Both the position numbers and the translations under genes were made by a program. A DNA stretch of 64,000 nucleotides from Medicago truncatula (lineage: Eukaryota > Streptophyta > Magnoliopsida > Fabales > Fabaceae): the NCBI RefSeq assembly GCF_003473485.1, contig NC_053044.1, positions 32,864,091-32,928,090 on the forward strand, read 5' to 3'. Numbering within the stretch: position 1 is the stretch's first letter; each line of letters begins with the position of its first letter. Shown here piece by piece: positions 21,901 to 31,981 of this stretch. Below the pieces are notes generated by a model. That model was given only the letters and a program-made list of their open reading frames with translations. It did not search any database and was not told the DNA's origin.

Positions 21901-23708
21901 GGATTAATATTTTAGGATGCGATTTAGTGTTCTCTGGGGGTTGAATTTATTATGCTTAATTTAGCAGATTGTTCGTATTTTTAGTTTTCTGGAAAAACTT
22001 GGTGCTATTAGTACAATGGAAGCTTTTTGTTTTGTTGTTTTACTCTTTTGTGGAAGTGGAAGGAAGGGATGGTTTCTATTCATAGTTTGCTATTGAAACT
22101 TGATCCACTTTCCCATTGCAGGACATAAACGAAGAGTGGATTTCAGACAAAACCCGCTTTTGTTATGATGGTTTGAAGAGGCAGAGGTTAAATGACCCTA
22201 TGATTCGTGGTCCTGATGGCCGCTTTAAGCCTGTGAACTGGCGTGAAGCCCTTTCTTTGGTAGCAGAGGTTGCGCATCAAGTTAAACCAGAAGAAATTGT
22301 TGGAATATCTGGCAAACTTTCTGATGCTGAGTCCATGATTGTACTAAAAGATTTCTTGAACAGGCTGGGGTCAAATAATGTATGGGGCGAAGGAATTGGC
22401 GTAAATACTAATGCTGATTTCAGATCAGGATATATTATGAATACTAGCATTGCTGGTCTTGAGAAAGCAGATGCTTTCCTGTTGGTTGGCACCCAGGTAT
22501 ATCTCCCTAATTTATTTTAGTGTGCAACTTATCTAGTTTTATGTTATGGTTAATCAATGATTCCTGTTATATATTGAAATGCAATTCCTTTTTAGCCCCT
22601 TGGATTGCACTGGATTTGATAACTGTAGTTTTGGAGATTCTAATTACAACTATTCAACAATAAAACTTAATGTAAATTATTTTTTTATTGGATGTGCTCG
22701 TCTACTGCTTATGCTGCCATTTTTTTTCCGTCTTTAAATGCTGCTATCTTTTATGCATTAATTTCTGGTGTCTGTTTGGTTATCTTGTGTTCACTTCCAA
22801 ATTTGCAGCCACGGGTGGAAGCTGCTATGGTTAATGCTAGAATACGCAAGACTGTCACGGCAAACCACGCCAAGGTCGGTTACATTGGGCCTGCTACTGA
22901 TTTCAACTATGATAACGAACATCTTGGTACTGGTCCTCAAACACTTCTTGAAATTGCTGAGGGTCGACACCCATTTTCCAAGACTATTTCAAATGCCAAA
23001 AACCCTGTTATCATTGTTGGTGCTGGGATTTTTGAGAGGAAGGATCAGGATGCAATTTTTGCAGCTGTTGAAACCATCGCAAAACAAGGGAATGTCGTCA
23101 GATCTGATTGGAATGGCCTTAATGTATTACTTCTCCATGCTGCCCAGGCTGCTGCACTTGACCTTGGACTTGTGCCCCAATCTGAAAAAAGCCTTGAATC
23201 TGCAAAGTTTGTATATTTAATGGGAGCTGATGATACAAACTTGGACAAGATCCCGAAGGATGCTTTTGTTGTTTATCAAGGTCACCATGGTGATAAGAGT
23301 GTTTATCGTGCTAATGTCATTTTGCCAGCAGCAGCATTCAGCGAGAAGGAAGGTACATATGAAAATACTGAAGGATGCACACAACAAACATGGCCTGCAG
23401 TTCCAACAGTTGGAGACTCCAGAGATGACTGGAAGATAATTCGAGCTCTGTCCGAGATAGCAGGGGTGCGTTTACCCTATGATACAATTGGGGGTGTTCG
23501 CGCCCGATTGAGAACTGTAGCCCCAAACCTTGCGCAAATGGACGAGAGAGAACCAGCTGCATTGCCATCTTCACTGAGACCAACCTTCACTAAGAAGGTG
23601 GATCCAACACCATTCGGGATTGCAGTTGAGAATTTCTACATGACTGATGCCATTACCAGGGCATCAAAGATAATGGCTCAATGCAGTGCTACGCTGTTGA
23701 AGAAATGA
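16775..23708 (+). CDS. Mitochondrial complex I 75 kDa subunit (NDUFS1/NuoG type)
   Basis: The largest peripheral-arm subunit of NADH:ubiquinone oxidoreductase, carrying three Fe-S clusters between flavin and quinone. Exons are 16775-17177, 18508-18754, 19379-19663 by splice phase (acceptor AG at 19367-19368, so exon 3 begins 19369), 22122-22496 and 22809-23708, giving 739 aa. An Arg/Thr-rich mitochondrial presequence covers about 30 residues. Cluster ligands have exactly the family spacing: N1b Cys100, 111, 114, 128; N5 His160, Cys164, 167, 173; N4 Cys212, 215, 218, 262. The rest is the molybdopterin-oxidoreductase-like domain without an obvious cofactor role. The start is the first ATG after a pyrimidine-rich leader. 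Introns 1 and 3 contain repeats. It converges with the CENP-V-like gene. The model is complete and intact. Confidence 0.95.
17390..17635 (+). mobile_element. RTE-like LINE fragment in complex I intron 1
   Basis: With several stops read through, the plus strand spells [19 protein letters not shown] and then [11 protein letters not shown], followed by [13 protein letters not shown]. This is the RTE-LINE C-terminal motif usually seen as KM.ENRLRWFGHV. The copy is decayed. A MITE (17640-17912) lies directly downstream. Confidence 0.65.
17640..17912. mobile_element. Stowaway-type MITE in complex I intron 1
   Basis: The left end CTCCCTCCGTTTCAAAATAC and the opposite-strand right end CTCCCTCCGTTTCATAATAC continue into a shared TTGTCCATTTT-like stretch. 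TA lies at both borders. About 270 bp, non-coding. Confidence 0.8.
18936..18980. repeat. (CA)n(TA)n compound microsatellite
   Basis: About nine CA repeats followed by about thirteen TA repeats, in intron 2 of the complex I gene. Length is probably polymorphic. Confidence 0.9.
19756..19828. repeat. 36-bp direct tandem duplication
   Basis: The unit (accatggtaccttaagtatg then aattaatttaaaaa) occurs twice with period 36 and almost no differences, in intron 3 of the complex I gene. It looks recent. Confidence 0.85.
20440..21470. repeat. Unclassified dispersed repeat in complex I intron 3
   Basis: A stretch with raised GC and phrases typical of legume repeats (gcggaatagcggggctaagg, tctcgctatagcattttagg, ggtcggcgcgacactatc). 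A 25-base phrase beginning aacaacataggttgcccctt recurs at 21359 and 21438. No open frame of note and no clear terminal repeats. Probably decayed DNA-transposon-type sequence; class not determined. Confidence 0.4.
21669..21690. repeat. (GT)n microsatellite
   Basis: About eleven GT repeats in intron 3 of the complex I gene. Confidence 0.8.
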
Positions 23709-24025
23709 TGCGTGTATTATTTAATTTTTTTGGTTTGAATAAAAATGCAGTTTCATGTTTTTCTTTTCCTGGCAAAGCAAGACATTGCTTGCGGAAAGCT
23801 TCTCGGACGTTGGTAGTACCATATGATTTGAAATTAGGCTTTATCTGTCTTCCATTTGTATTTTGCTGGTGTAAAAGCACTACTTTTTAGAATTTTTGCC
23901 ATGTACAATTCGGGTTAATCCGACTGTTTGTTAAAAGTTTACTTGTCTCATAAAATGAAACCTTGGAAGCATGAACAATCCAAAACTACATCATTCAAAT
24001 AACATAATTGCTGTGTTTAACATTT

Positions 24026-24149
24026 TTTTTATTTCCATTACAACTGATGCATGAAAGCCAGAGTATATGCAACAGCACTACAAAGTGTTTTTATTTCCAT
24101 TACAACTGATATATGAAAGCCAGAATACATGCAGCAGCGCTACAAAATG
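24026..24149. repeat. 62-bp direct tandem duplication between convergent genes
   Basis: The unit beginning tttttatttccattacaact occurs at 24026-24087 and 24088-24149 with about 7-8 differences. It lies between the convergent 3' ends of the complex I and CENP-V-like genes, possibly inside one or both 3' UTRs. Confidence 0.85.
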
Positions 24150-24247
24150 TATTGAGGGACATAAAAACTTCATTCAGGATGAAGAGATGCCTGTCTCATT
24201 ATTACTTGCAACAAAATGATATCAACTAATTTGTAACCCCTGATGAG

Positions 24248-24661
24248 TCACTTCTGCTCCTTTGAACATGAAGAGATGTTTGTCTCATTATATGAGCGTT
24301 CCCAATTCTTCCCATCAAAGTGCTTGATTTCAACGTGTCTCAGCGTTCCAGAGTCAACACACCTGAATGAAACTGCAACCCCATCTGGGTTTGAGCGTGG
24401 ATAATAGAATGAAGTTATTCCACATATTTTACAGAATGTGTGCTTTGCAGTGTGAGAGCCAAACGTGTAAGTTGTAATAAACTCAGCAGAATCTCCCAAA
24501 AGCTCAAATTTGTCAGCAGGTACAACAAAGTGAGCATTAGCTCTCATGTAGCAGTTTGAGCAGTTGCAGTCCCATACCACCACACTGGAAGGAGCAGCCA
24601 CTTTCCACCTTACACTCTTACAATGGCAGCCTCCTGTATGCACCACTCTTTCAGCTTCCAT
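24248..24661 (-). CDS. CENP-V/GFA-domain zinc-binding protein
   Basis: A 137-residue protein that is almost entirely one CENP-V/GFA domain (the fold of glutathione-dependent formaldehyde-activating enzyme). Zinc-ligand cysteines appear in the expected order: GCHC at 11-14, CNCSNC at 32-37 and CKIC at 77-80. It is small, soluble, and has no signal peptide. The biochemical role of plant members is not established, so a formaldehyde role should not be assumed. The coding part is a single exon. Upstream, splice signals on the minus strand predict a 5'-UTR intron at 24671-25005 (donor after ctatcag, acceptor tttag), with the first exon lying near 25006-25080. It converges with the complex I gene about 540 bases away. 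I recall a similar-size Arabidopsis homologue. Confidence 0.88.
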   Translation of the reverse strand: MEAERVVHTGGCHCKSVRWKVAAPSSVVVWDCNCSNCYMRANAHFVVPADKFELLGDSAEFITTYTFGSHTAKHTFCKICGITSFYYPRSNPDGVAVSFRCVDSGTLRHVEIKHFDGKNWERSYNETNISSCSKEQK

Positions 24662-25518
24662 TTCAGGATTCTAAACAATTAAATATTTGCTCCTAGTTCC
24701 TGCCAACAACTGTTTGTGAGTCTGTCACGTATACAGATTCTATTAAGGTAGACTGAACTTAATATCATAAATAAAGTCAAGCTATGAAGAATTCGGAGTT
24801 CATACTTGAGACATGGCATATACTACATTCAATATTACATGCATTTCCAGGGTTCATAAGTTTCATAAGCAGAAAACTATAATATAATTAAAAGACATAA
24901 AGTTACCAAAATTTCCTCATACACTAATAAAATATTGAAGAAGCAGAATCAAATATTCTTAACAATAATAAAATGGTAACAAGAAATAGAAGGAAAGTAA
25001 CTCACCTGATAGATTTAGATGGGGCGGTAGAAATCGGCAGCTTTATATCAGAACTATTAGATGAGGTCTGAGGAGAACAAATTCAATTTTGCATCTCTGT
25101 TATATACTAGTATAGTAAAATAATGTATAAAAAAATAATAATAATCTTGGTATGTCTATTGGCTCAAGTTTCAGTGTTTTGGCGTTTAATGTGAGATTAT
25201 GATATTGTTTCAGTATATTTATCAGTTTCTTTTCTTATATCCCAAGGTTTGTAAATAAATAAAAGAAACAGCAAAATGTTTGACTAAAAGGCCTATGTTA
25301 TGTTTAAGGTGTGAGGTACAGACAATCACCTTAAACCTATCTTTTTCCCCTAATATTGTGTTAATGGCTTTATTTGCGGTCTCAATGTTACACCGCTTTG
25401 ATTTTATTTTTTGTCCAAAAAAAAGTATATATCCCATATAATAATTTAGAGGTTTAAATATAATAATATTTGTAAAAAAAAAATCTTAGTAAATATATCT
25501 CATATAATGAAAGACTAC

Positions 25519-25814
25519 TACCTCTGTCCCTAAATATAAGACTTTTTTAAGAATATTTTTTGTCTCTTTTTATAAGATCCCTTTGATATTTTCAAGTACA
25601 TTAATTAATTCTTTACCAACATACCCTTATTTATTTTATATCTTTTTCTTCAATCAATATTAAATACTATATTGAAAACATAAACTAACTCTCTCTCTTC
25701 AAGGATAAAATTGTAAAAACAATAATAATTACAAACAAATTTATTACTATTATCAATTTTCTTAATTCCCGTTATTTTTTCAAAAAGGTCCTATATTTAG
25801 GGACGGAGGTAGTA
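25519..25814. mobile_element. MITE with CCTCTGTCCCTAAATATAAG ends
   Basis: The left end CCTCTGTCCCTAAATATAAG is matched on the opposite strand by CCTCCGTCCCTAAATATAGG, with TA borders. Both run into the pyrimidine stretch accttttt. About 295 bp, non-coding, upstream of the CENP-V-like gene. Confidence 0.8.
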
Positions 25815-26183
25815 TATAGTATTTGATATGTTAGAGTGTGAGTTTAAACCTATAATTTTTTATTTAGTGTGTGCGGATTTTGTTGTTAGATTCTTTAAAA
25901 TCTGATGTGATTGATAACCGGCTTACTTAACATACAAATACTTATAAGTTTGGTACGTGCAACAAACACTTATGTTAAGCAATGTCTACCCTTTTAGCTA
26001 ATTATAATTATTACATCATTAAAAATGTCAATTTTAAGTACCCTTAGAATTCACAATAAGATTAATTTTGTGACCGAATGATTATAATGAAATGCATACC
26101 TGCTGCTAAATCTAAAAACTATGGATGAAATAATGTGAAACACTACAATGATTAAGAATTAAACAAGACCTTGAACATGAACA

Positions 26184-26255
26184 GTTGCTGTGGTGTAGTG
26201 GTTATCACGTCAGTCTTACACACTGAAGGTCTCCAGTTCGATCCTGGGCAGCAAC
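26184..26255 (+). tRNA. tRNA-Val (UAC)
   Basis: A complete 72-nt cloverleaf. Acceptor stem GTTGCTG pairs with CAGCAAC (7 bp). D arm GTG...CAC. Anticodon stem TCAGT pairs with ACTGA around loop CTTACAC, giving anticodon TAC after the invariant U33. T arm TCCAG/CTGGG surrounds TTCGATC. A T-run termination signal follows within ten bases (gtttttttc). No intron. The D-arm and anticodon-arm sequence matches plant nuclear tRNA-Val. This is an isolated functional-looking gene in gene-poor DNA. Confidence 0.95.
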
Positions 26256-26714
26256 ATGTTTTTTTCTTTTTCCTTTTTTTCTCCAAAGATGAATGAGTTT
26301 ATTCGAGATATGTTATGTTTAAGGGACAACAAAGTTCCTTAAAAAAAATAAAAATCTTTGCCATTTTGTTGAAAAACGACAATTTAGTGCCTATATATAT
26401 CATATTTAAACCTCTAAATTATAGTACATTCTTTCTGAAAGGCACATGAACCTTCATTGAAGTATAGTTATCACAACTTGTTTTTAGACTTCTACATCCT
26501 TCTCAAACTTATTATCTTTATCCTATAGTCTATAGTCTAACAAAATCAAGAACTTGAATTTGAGGTTCATATTGCATAAAACATGTTACACTATACAAGT
26601 ATTTTCTATGTTGCAAATTTTGGTCAAACAAAAATCAACAATTTTGGGGTTTGAAATCTAACGAAAATTTTCATATCCTATCACTTTTTTCTTCCCTTTC
26701 ATAAAACTAAATAA

Positions 26715-26886
26715 TACTTCATCCGGTTATTATTATTATAATTAAATATTCTTTTTTAAATTTATTAAATAATTGATGTATTTGATATATTAATACATCA
26801 TAACTTATAATATAGATCAAATACATCAATTATTCAATAAAATTAAAAAACATAATTACTTATAATAATGATCGAAAAAAATACTC
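26715..26886. mobile_element. Short palindromic MITE, 'TTGATGTATTTGAT' family
   Basis: The whole 170-bp element folds on itself. The ends (tacttcatccggttattatt and, reversed, gagtatttttttcgatcatt) lead into a centre where aattgatgtatttgat is mirrored by atcaaatacatcaatt. Same family as 31822-31981 and 40955-41104. Confidence 0.75.
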
Positions 26887-27184
26887 TATCAAGGGATCCA
26901 CTCTCCAAATGCTATCAAATTTCTTTAAAAGCAAAGGCTGTATAACCTAACAAGATTAAAGTCATAAATTCTACCATAAATTGTTCTTTAATTTTCTTGT
27001 CGGAAACTACTATTGTCTCCATTATTTGATCAAAAAACTATTGTTTCCATTACAACTCGTGTTAAAGGTGCTTCAATGGAGGAGGCTTCATTTGTTTTTG
27101 AGAAGGAAGCTACAATTTAGGGATTTAATTGAGCATATAGACTAAATTATCCTTTTTTAAAATTTATTGTGAGGGATTATTTTT

Positions 27185-27591
27185 GGGCAAATTCTATGGT
27201 ACACCCAACATTGTGAGTGTACCAGTATACCAAAATATTAAATTAATAATTAAATTAGTTGTTTTTTTGAAGAAAAAAATTATTTTCTATCATTGACAAT
27301 TATAATAATTAAATCTTATTTACCAAAAGCGTCGATGAAATAAAATTTACTCTTTTGAATTTTTATTGCTCATAATGAAGAATATTGATTATTTTTTATG
27401 AGAAACTGTTAAAAATTTAATATAATTCTTATAAACAATGAAATTATGTTTTTTTCTCATGAGATGGTATTTTCTAAAATATAAACATTGACAAATAACT
27501 ACTTATTTTATAAAATGATTGTTAATTTATAAATTTATGTAGAAGGAGTATCGGTACACCTCAATTTGTGAGGTGTACCGTAGAAATTCCC
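27185..27591. mobile_element. 407-bp MITE with 8-bp TSD (copy 1)
   Basis: Terminal repeats GGGCAAATTCTATGGTACAC and, from the right on the other strand, GGGAATTTCTACGGTACACC. The 8-bp duplication TTATTTTT is exact at 27177-27184 and 27592-27599. AT-rich interior with no frame. The 8-bp duplication suggests hAT-type mobilisation. Confidence 0.8.
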
Positions 27592-28969
27592 TTATTTTTG
27601 TCCCGTAACTCGATTTCATGACACGTAGGCAACATGGTGATACGGTTAACTAACAGTATGAATGCGAACATTACGCATCAGTCAAATAAGTTTTTTTTTA
27701 TATATTTTCATTTAAAGACTAAATCTTTTTTGTAATTATTTAAAGACTAAAATTGGTCTTTGTCTAAAAAAAGTTAAAAAAAAAAATATTTCGGTCTATT
27801 TTTATTTTTATGAAGGTGAGTGGATTAGAGATGTAAGGGTATAAAAGCAATTTTACTAACTTTGACTACTCATTTTTGTCTTTTGTATATTTTTCTTCAT
27901 TTCCACCGTCCCCTAATTTTTCTCTCTCTCAGAATCTCCTATCCCTTCATCTCACCCCCCAATGGCCACCACCACCCCTTTTCCCTACAATGACATGAGA
28001 GAAGTATGGAGACACTCTATAATGTTTTGTTTCAAAGACAAAGTCATCATCATACATTCTTTAGATGAAAAGAGATAACGTGTTATTTTTTTTATAGAGG
28101 TTCTCCATTGATGGTTAAGGCTACAATGTATCAATGTTTTAACTTCTTAATAAGAAGATGGAAAACATTTGAATTGAACAATTATGATGAAAAAAAAAGA
28201 AGATAAAATGCTAAAATTAGGGATGACACATGCATGGGAAAACATTTTCACTTGTTAACATTTCCCTTTAAAAAATTACACACAAAGGTAAAAAGAACAT
28301 GGATTTATATTCTTGTTCACTTAAATTATCAATTATGTTTTTTTTCTCTTTCCATTTCCACCGTCCCCTAATTTTCCAATCACATAAACCGACTAGAATA
28401 ATTTCTTACTCGAGTAAATTTTCAAAATACATGCATGTCACTTTATAACTTTTTTAGTCAAACAAAGGTCTAATCGATCTTTATTCATTTTCCTCCTATT
28501 TAGACTATTATGTACGAGTGCATTATATTTTTCTACTTAGACTTCTTCTATGGGTGTTCCACTTAATTCTATTGTACACTTTCTACATTGTTTTAAAGTG
28601 ACTCAAACAAGAAAAGGAAATGAAGGGAGTGGGGGAACAAGTCCATGTACCCTTTAGGTAAAGTGGTACTGTGCTTTGAGGAAGATATGGAACAATGCAC
28701 ATGGAGACTCTAACAACAACTAGTGCCACCTGAGGCTTCTTTGGGACCCCATAGTGATGAATTAGGGTCCTATGATGGTTATTGCTTCTACAGCAGCCCA
28801 CTCAAGACTTGAAAATATTTATGGTACAACATTATAATTATTCAAGTTAGCTGGATTCACATGCCAATTTATTCAATTTTCATTGCCCCCTTAATGTCCA
28901 TGTTGGAGTTGAATGGAATAAAATGTTTTGCGACAATTATCATATTAGAAAGAAAGAGGAGACTAAAAT

Positions 28970-29120
28970 CTATGAAACACGAACACTTGTTGGAGCGTGT
29001 CCGATACCTACACGACACCGACACATATGATTACACTGAATTATGCAGTTTTCTTAATTATTAAGGGTGTCAGCATGTCGGTGTTTGTGCCATGTTCGGT
29101 GTCTGTATCAGTACTTCATA
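28970..29120. mobile_element. 151-bp MULE-like element with 9-bp TSD
   Basis: Flanked by exact GACTAAAAT at 28961-28969 and 29121-29129. The ends are CTATGAAACACGAACAC and, on the other strand, TATGAAGTACTGATACAG. Inside are repeated gacaccgacac/gtgtcggtg phrases. It shares its terminal TATGAA and tandem gtcgg style with the larger element at 2169-2926. Confidence 0.7.
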
Positions 29121-29258
29121 GACTAAAATTATATATAGCCGTTCAAGTTCTTCACTATAAGATATAATTGTACCAGTCGAAAACACTTTAAATTTGTTTC
29201 TGATTTTCTTTTCGTATACTATTCTTTTTTTTTCTTTTTGAAGGAATTCTCGTATACT

Positions 29259-29345
29259 TTTTTTTTTTTTTTTTGTGGTGGTCGAGGTTTAAACCCCGGA
29301 CCTTGCATGCATTGTCCATACCAACTGAGCGATGCTCACGAGGAC
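29259..29345 (-). mobile_element. Very short tRNA-derived SINE with 14-bp TSD
   Basis: Exact duplication AATTCTCGTATACT at 29245-29258 and 29346-29359. On the minus strand the element begins GTCCTCGTGAGCATCGCTCA then GTTGGTATGGAC (box A), has GGGGTTTAAACCTC (box B), ends CGACCACCAC and a poly(A) of about 18. Only about 70 bases plus tail. The exact TSD and long A-tail suggest recent insertion. Confidence 0.85.
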
Positions 29346-31093
29346 AATTCTCGTATACTATTATCTTAGAGTGTTGTGAGATATATTTGTTTGGAGGAAT
29401 GGTTGGATTGGGATCATTATGTTTGAGAGAAGTTTGTGTTCTGTTGTGCTCTTTCACCCCATTTATTTCAATGTATAGTTTCTAATCTACTGGGACTGTA
29501 GTATGATTTTGATGTTTTTCAAACAAAAACTATATATTTGAGTTAAAAAAACATACTGTTAATAAATATGAAATCATGACCAAGTCTTGTTTACCTTGAG
29601 GTTCATCTATAATAAATACTGATAAATTAGGTGTCAGATCAAATTATATGTGACTGTATAAATATCTTCAAGAAGCTGAAGGACATTGATTGACCCCGGT
29701 CCACTATAGTTGAAGATCATGGTCTAAGAATCTTGAAATAATGTGATCCAAATTTATATATAACGATCAATTAACTAACTACCATCCAATATTGGCTAAC
29801 TTATGAAATACTTCAAACATGAACCAATTTGACTAGATGACTTTATGTGTGTTCATGACTATATGCCTTTTCTTCCACCCTTTGTTAGCATGTGAGAAAG
29901 AGGTCCAATATCAACTATAATATGGCCTACACGGTTGTGTGGGCCACTGTTTTATTTTCACGTGATACCTGATTCTTATATGGCATTCAACAAGAAATGC
30001 AGGAACGTTCCTGTGAAATATGAGGCTCGACTCTCTTTTTAAAATAGATCTTTAGTAAAATAAAATATAATTTTTTTGTGTAGTTAAATTTCATTAAAAA
30101 AAAAAAAATCAGAATCAGAAGAACTTATAAACATGAAAGAATTAAAAAAAAAATTAAGTGAAAGAGGTGAAATTTATCTAACGGTGTTGTTTGGATTTGT
30201 CACTCCTCTATTGTAGAAAAGGGTAAAACGAATGGTTTATGCGAAGAAAAAAATGATTGTTGTGATTCTTTCAATGAAATAACTTTTCAAATTGATTGAT
30301 TAAGTGATTATACAAATTAGGGGTGGTTTGATAGGATCCGATTTATGTACAAAAAGGAGAACTAGAGTCTAAAAAAAAACTCAAACGTGTACTAAAGAAA
30401 GAAAATGATATAACATATATATTTTTTATTTAAGTGGGGGGTGGGTATTAGATTTAATTTTTCGTTAGAAGCTCGTAGCATTTGAAGGTCCGGCCTGGTT
30501 GAGCACCTTGCACACACTCAAGGCCAGACCTGAAGAAATGACATTGATCATATTTGAAGGTATTTTTGTTAACTAGTTCAATGATCAGAGTTTCATCATT
30601 TAAGGTCATCAATAAATGGAAAATTTTGGATTCGAAGCATATTACGATGTCCTTACCAATTAGGTTATAGTCACGGATAGAGATTAAATGGTTTTCACTT
30701 GCACTGATGTTCGTCCTTGACACATGATTTTGTTTTAATGAAAAAAATACTACCACGGTTACAAAATATAATAAAAAATGAGTTAAAAAAATTGATGTAT
30801 TTAGTTTAAAATATAGTTTAAATACATTTTGACTCGCTTTTGTTTATATTGTCACAAGTAGTCATAAGTAAGTCGTTTAACTTCTTTTTTTACATTGATT
30901 TTTGAAAAACAAATGCATTATTTTTTTTTTGACATTATACAAATTATCTCTTGAAATTACATAAACTTGAAAGGAAAAATGATACCTTAGTAAAACAAAG
31001 TGTGAGAATCAATTGGATCAAGTTAGACTTTGCAAATTCTAAGTATGAGTTGTTCAAAAAATTCAAGGCTCAAACTAAGTCTATTAATAAGAG

Positions 31094-31695
31094 GAATGCT
31101 ATCAATATTTTATTTTGAACACTCTCTCTAACACCCACTCTCTTATTGACTTAAATCATTGTGAGTCTACACTTTGAAAATTGAACCCATATAAAGGGGA
31201 ACTTCTACGGTATACTCACAAAATGAGGTGTACCAGTACTCCTACTTCTTAATTTTATAAATGAAAGATCATTTTTTATGTATTAAATAGCTATTTGTCA
31301 ATATTTATATTTTATAGAACAACATTTCATAAAAAAAAACATCATTTAATTGTTGATAAGAATCATAGTAACTTTTTTTACATATTATCGTAAAAAATAA
31401 TGAATGTTCTCAATTATGAGTGATAAAAATTTAAAAAAATAAAAAATTATTTCGTTGACACTTTTGATGAATAAGATTTAGTTACTATAATTATAAATGA
31501 TAAAAAAAATAATATTTTTCTTCAAAAAACAACTCATTTAACTATGAATTTAAAGAGTGAGTGTACCGGTACACTCAAATATAGTGGATGTACCATAGAA
31601 TTTGCCCATACAAAGTGGTGGGACATACATTGATTTTATTCAATGAAAGAGTGAGTGTTAAAGTGAGTGCTCAAAAGTGAGTGTTGCTAGCATTC
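31094..31695. mobile_element. MITE (outer) split by another MITE
   Basis: The left end gaatgctatcaatattttat then tttgaacactctctctaaca is mirrored at the right end on the other strand by gaatgctagcaacactcact then tttgagcactcactttaaca. Its own length without the insert is about 190 bp. The insert is 31197-31607. Target duplications of the outer element are not clear. Confidence 0.65.
31197..31607. mobile_element. 411-bp MITE with 8-bp TSD (copy 2, nested)
   Basis: Same family as 27185-27591 but in the opposite orientation: it starts GGGAACTTCTACGGTATAC and its other end reads GGGCAAATTCTATGGTACAT. Flanked by ATATAAAG (31189-31196) and ATACAAAG (31608-31615), an 8-bp duplication with one difference. 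It inserted into another MITE. Confidence 0.8.
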
Positions 31696-31821
31696 ATCCT
31701 ATTAACTATCGTAAGTTTATTCGAAAGCTTAAACTTTAACATTTTTAAAAGTCTAGTATAGCGACCTAACATATTTACATGCCTATTTCATTTTAATGTG
31801 TTTTAAATAAGTAATTAAACA

Positions 31822-31981
31822 TACACACCATCCTGTCACTATTATAAGCAAAAATTTATATTTTAGATTCGTTCAATTAATGATGTATATGATCTTTATT
31901 ATAGATCACATACATCGATTAATGAATAGATCTAAAATATTGATTTTTGCTTATAATAGTAAATGAATAATTTATACTCCA
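31822..31981. mobile_element. Short palindromic MITE, 'TTGATGTATTTGAT' family
   Basis: Inverted arms tcactattataagcaaaaat then ttatattttagattc on the left, and tactattataagcaaaaatc then aatattttagatct from the right. The centre is gatgtatatgatc mirrored by gatcacatacatc. About 160 bp, non-coding. Confidence 0.75.
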
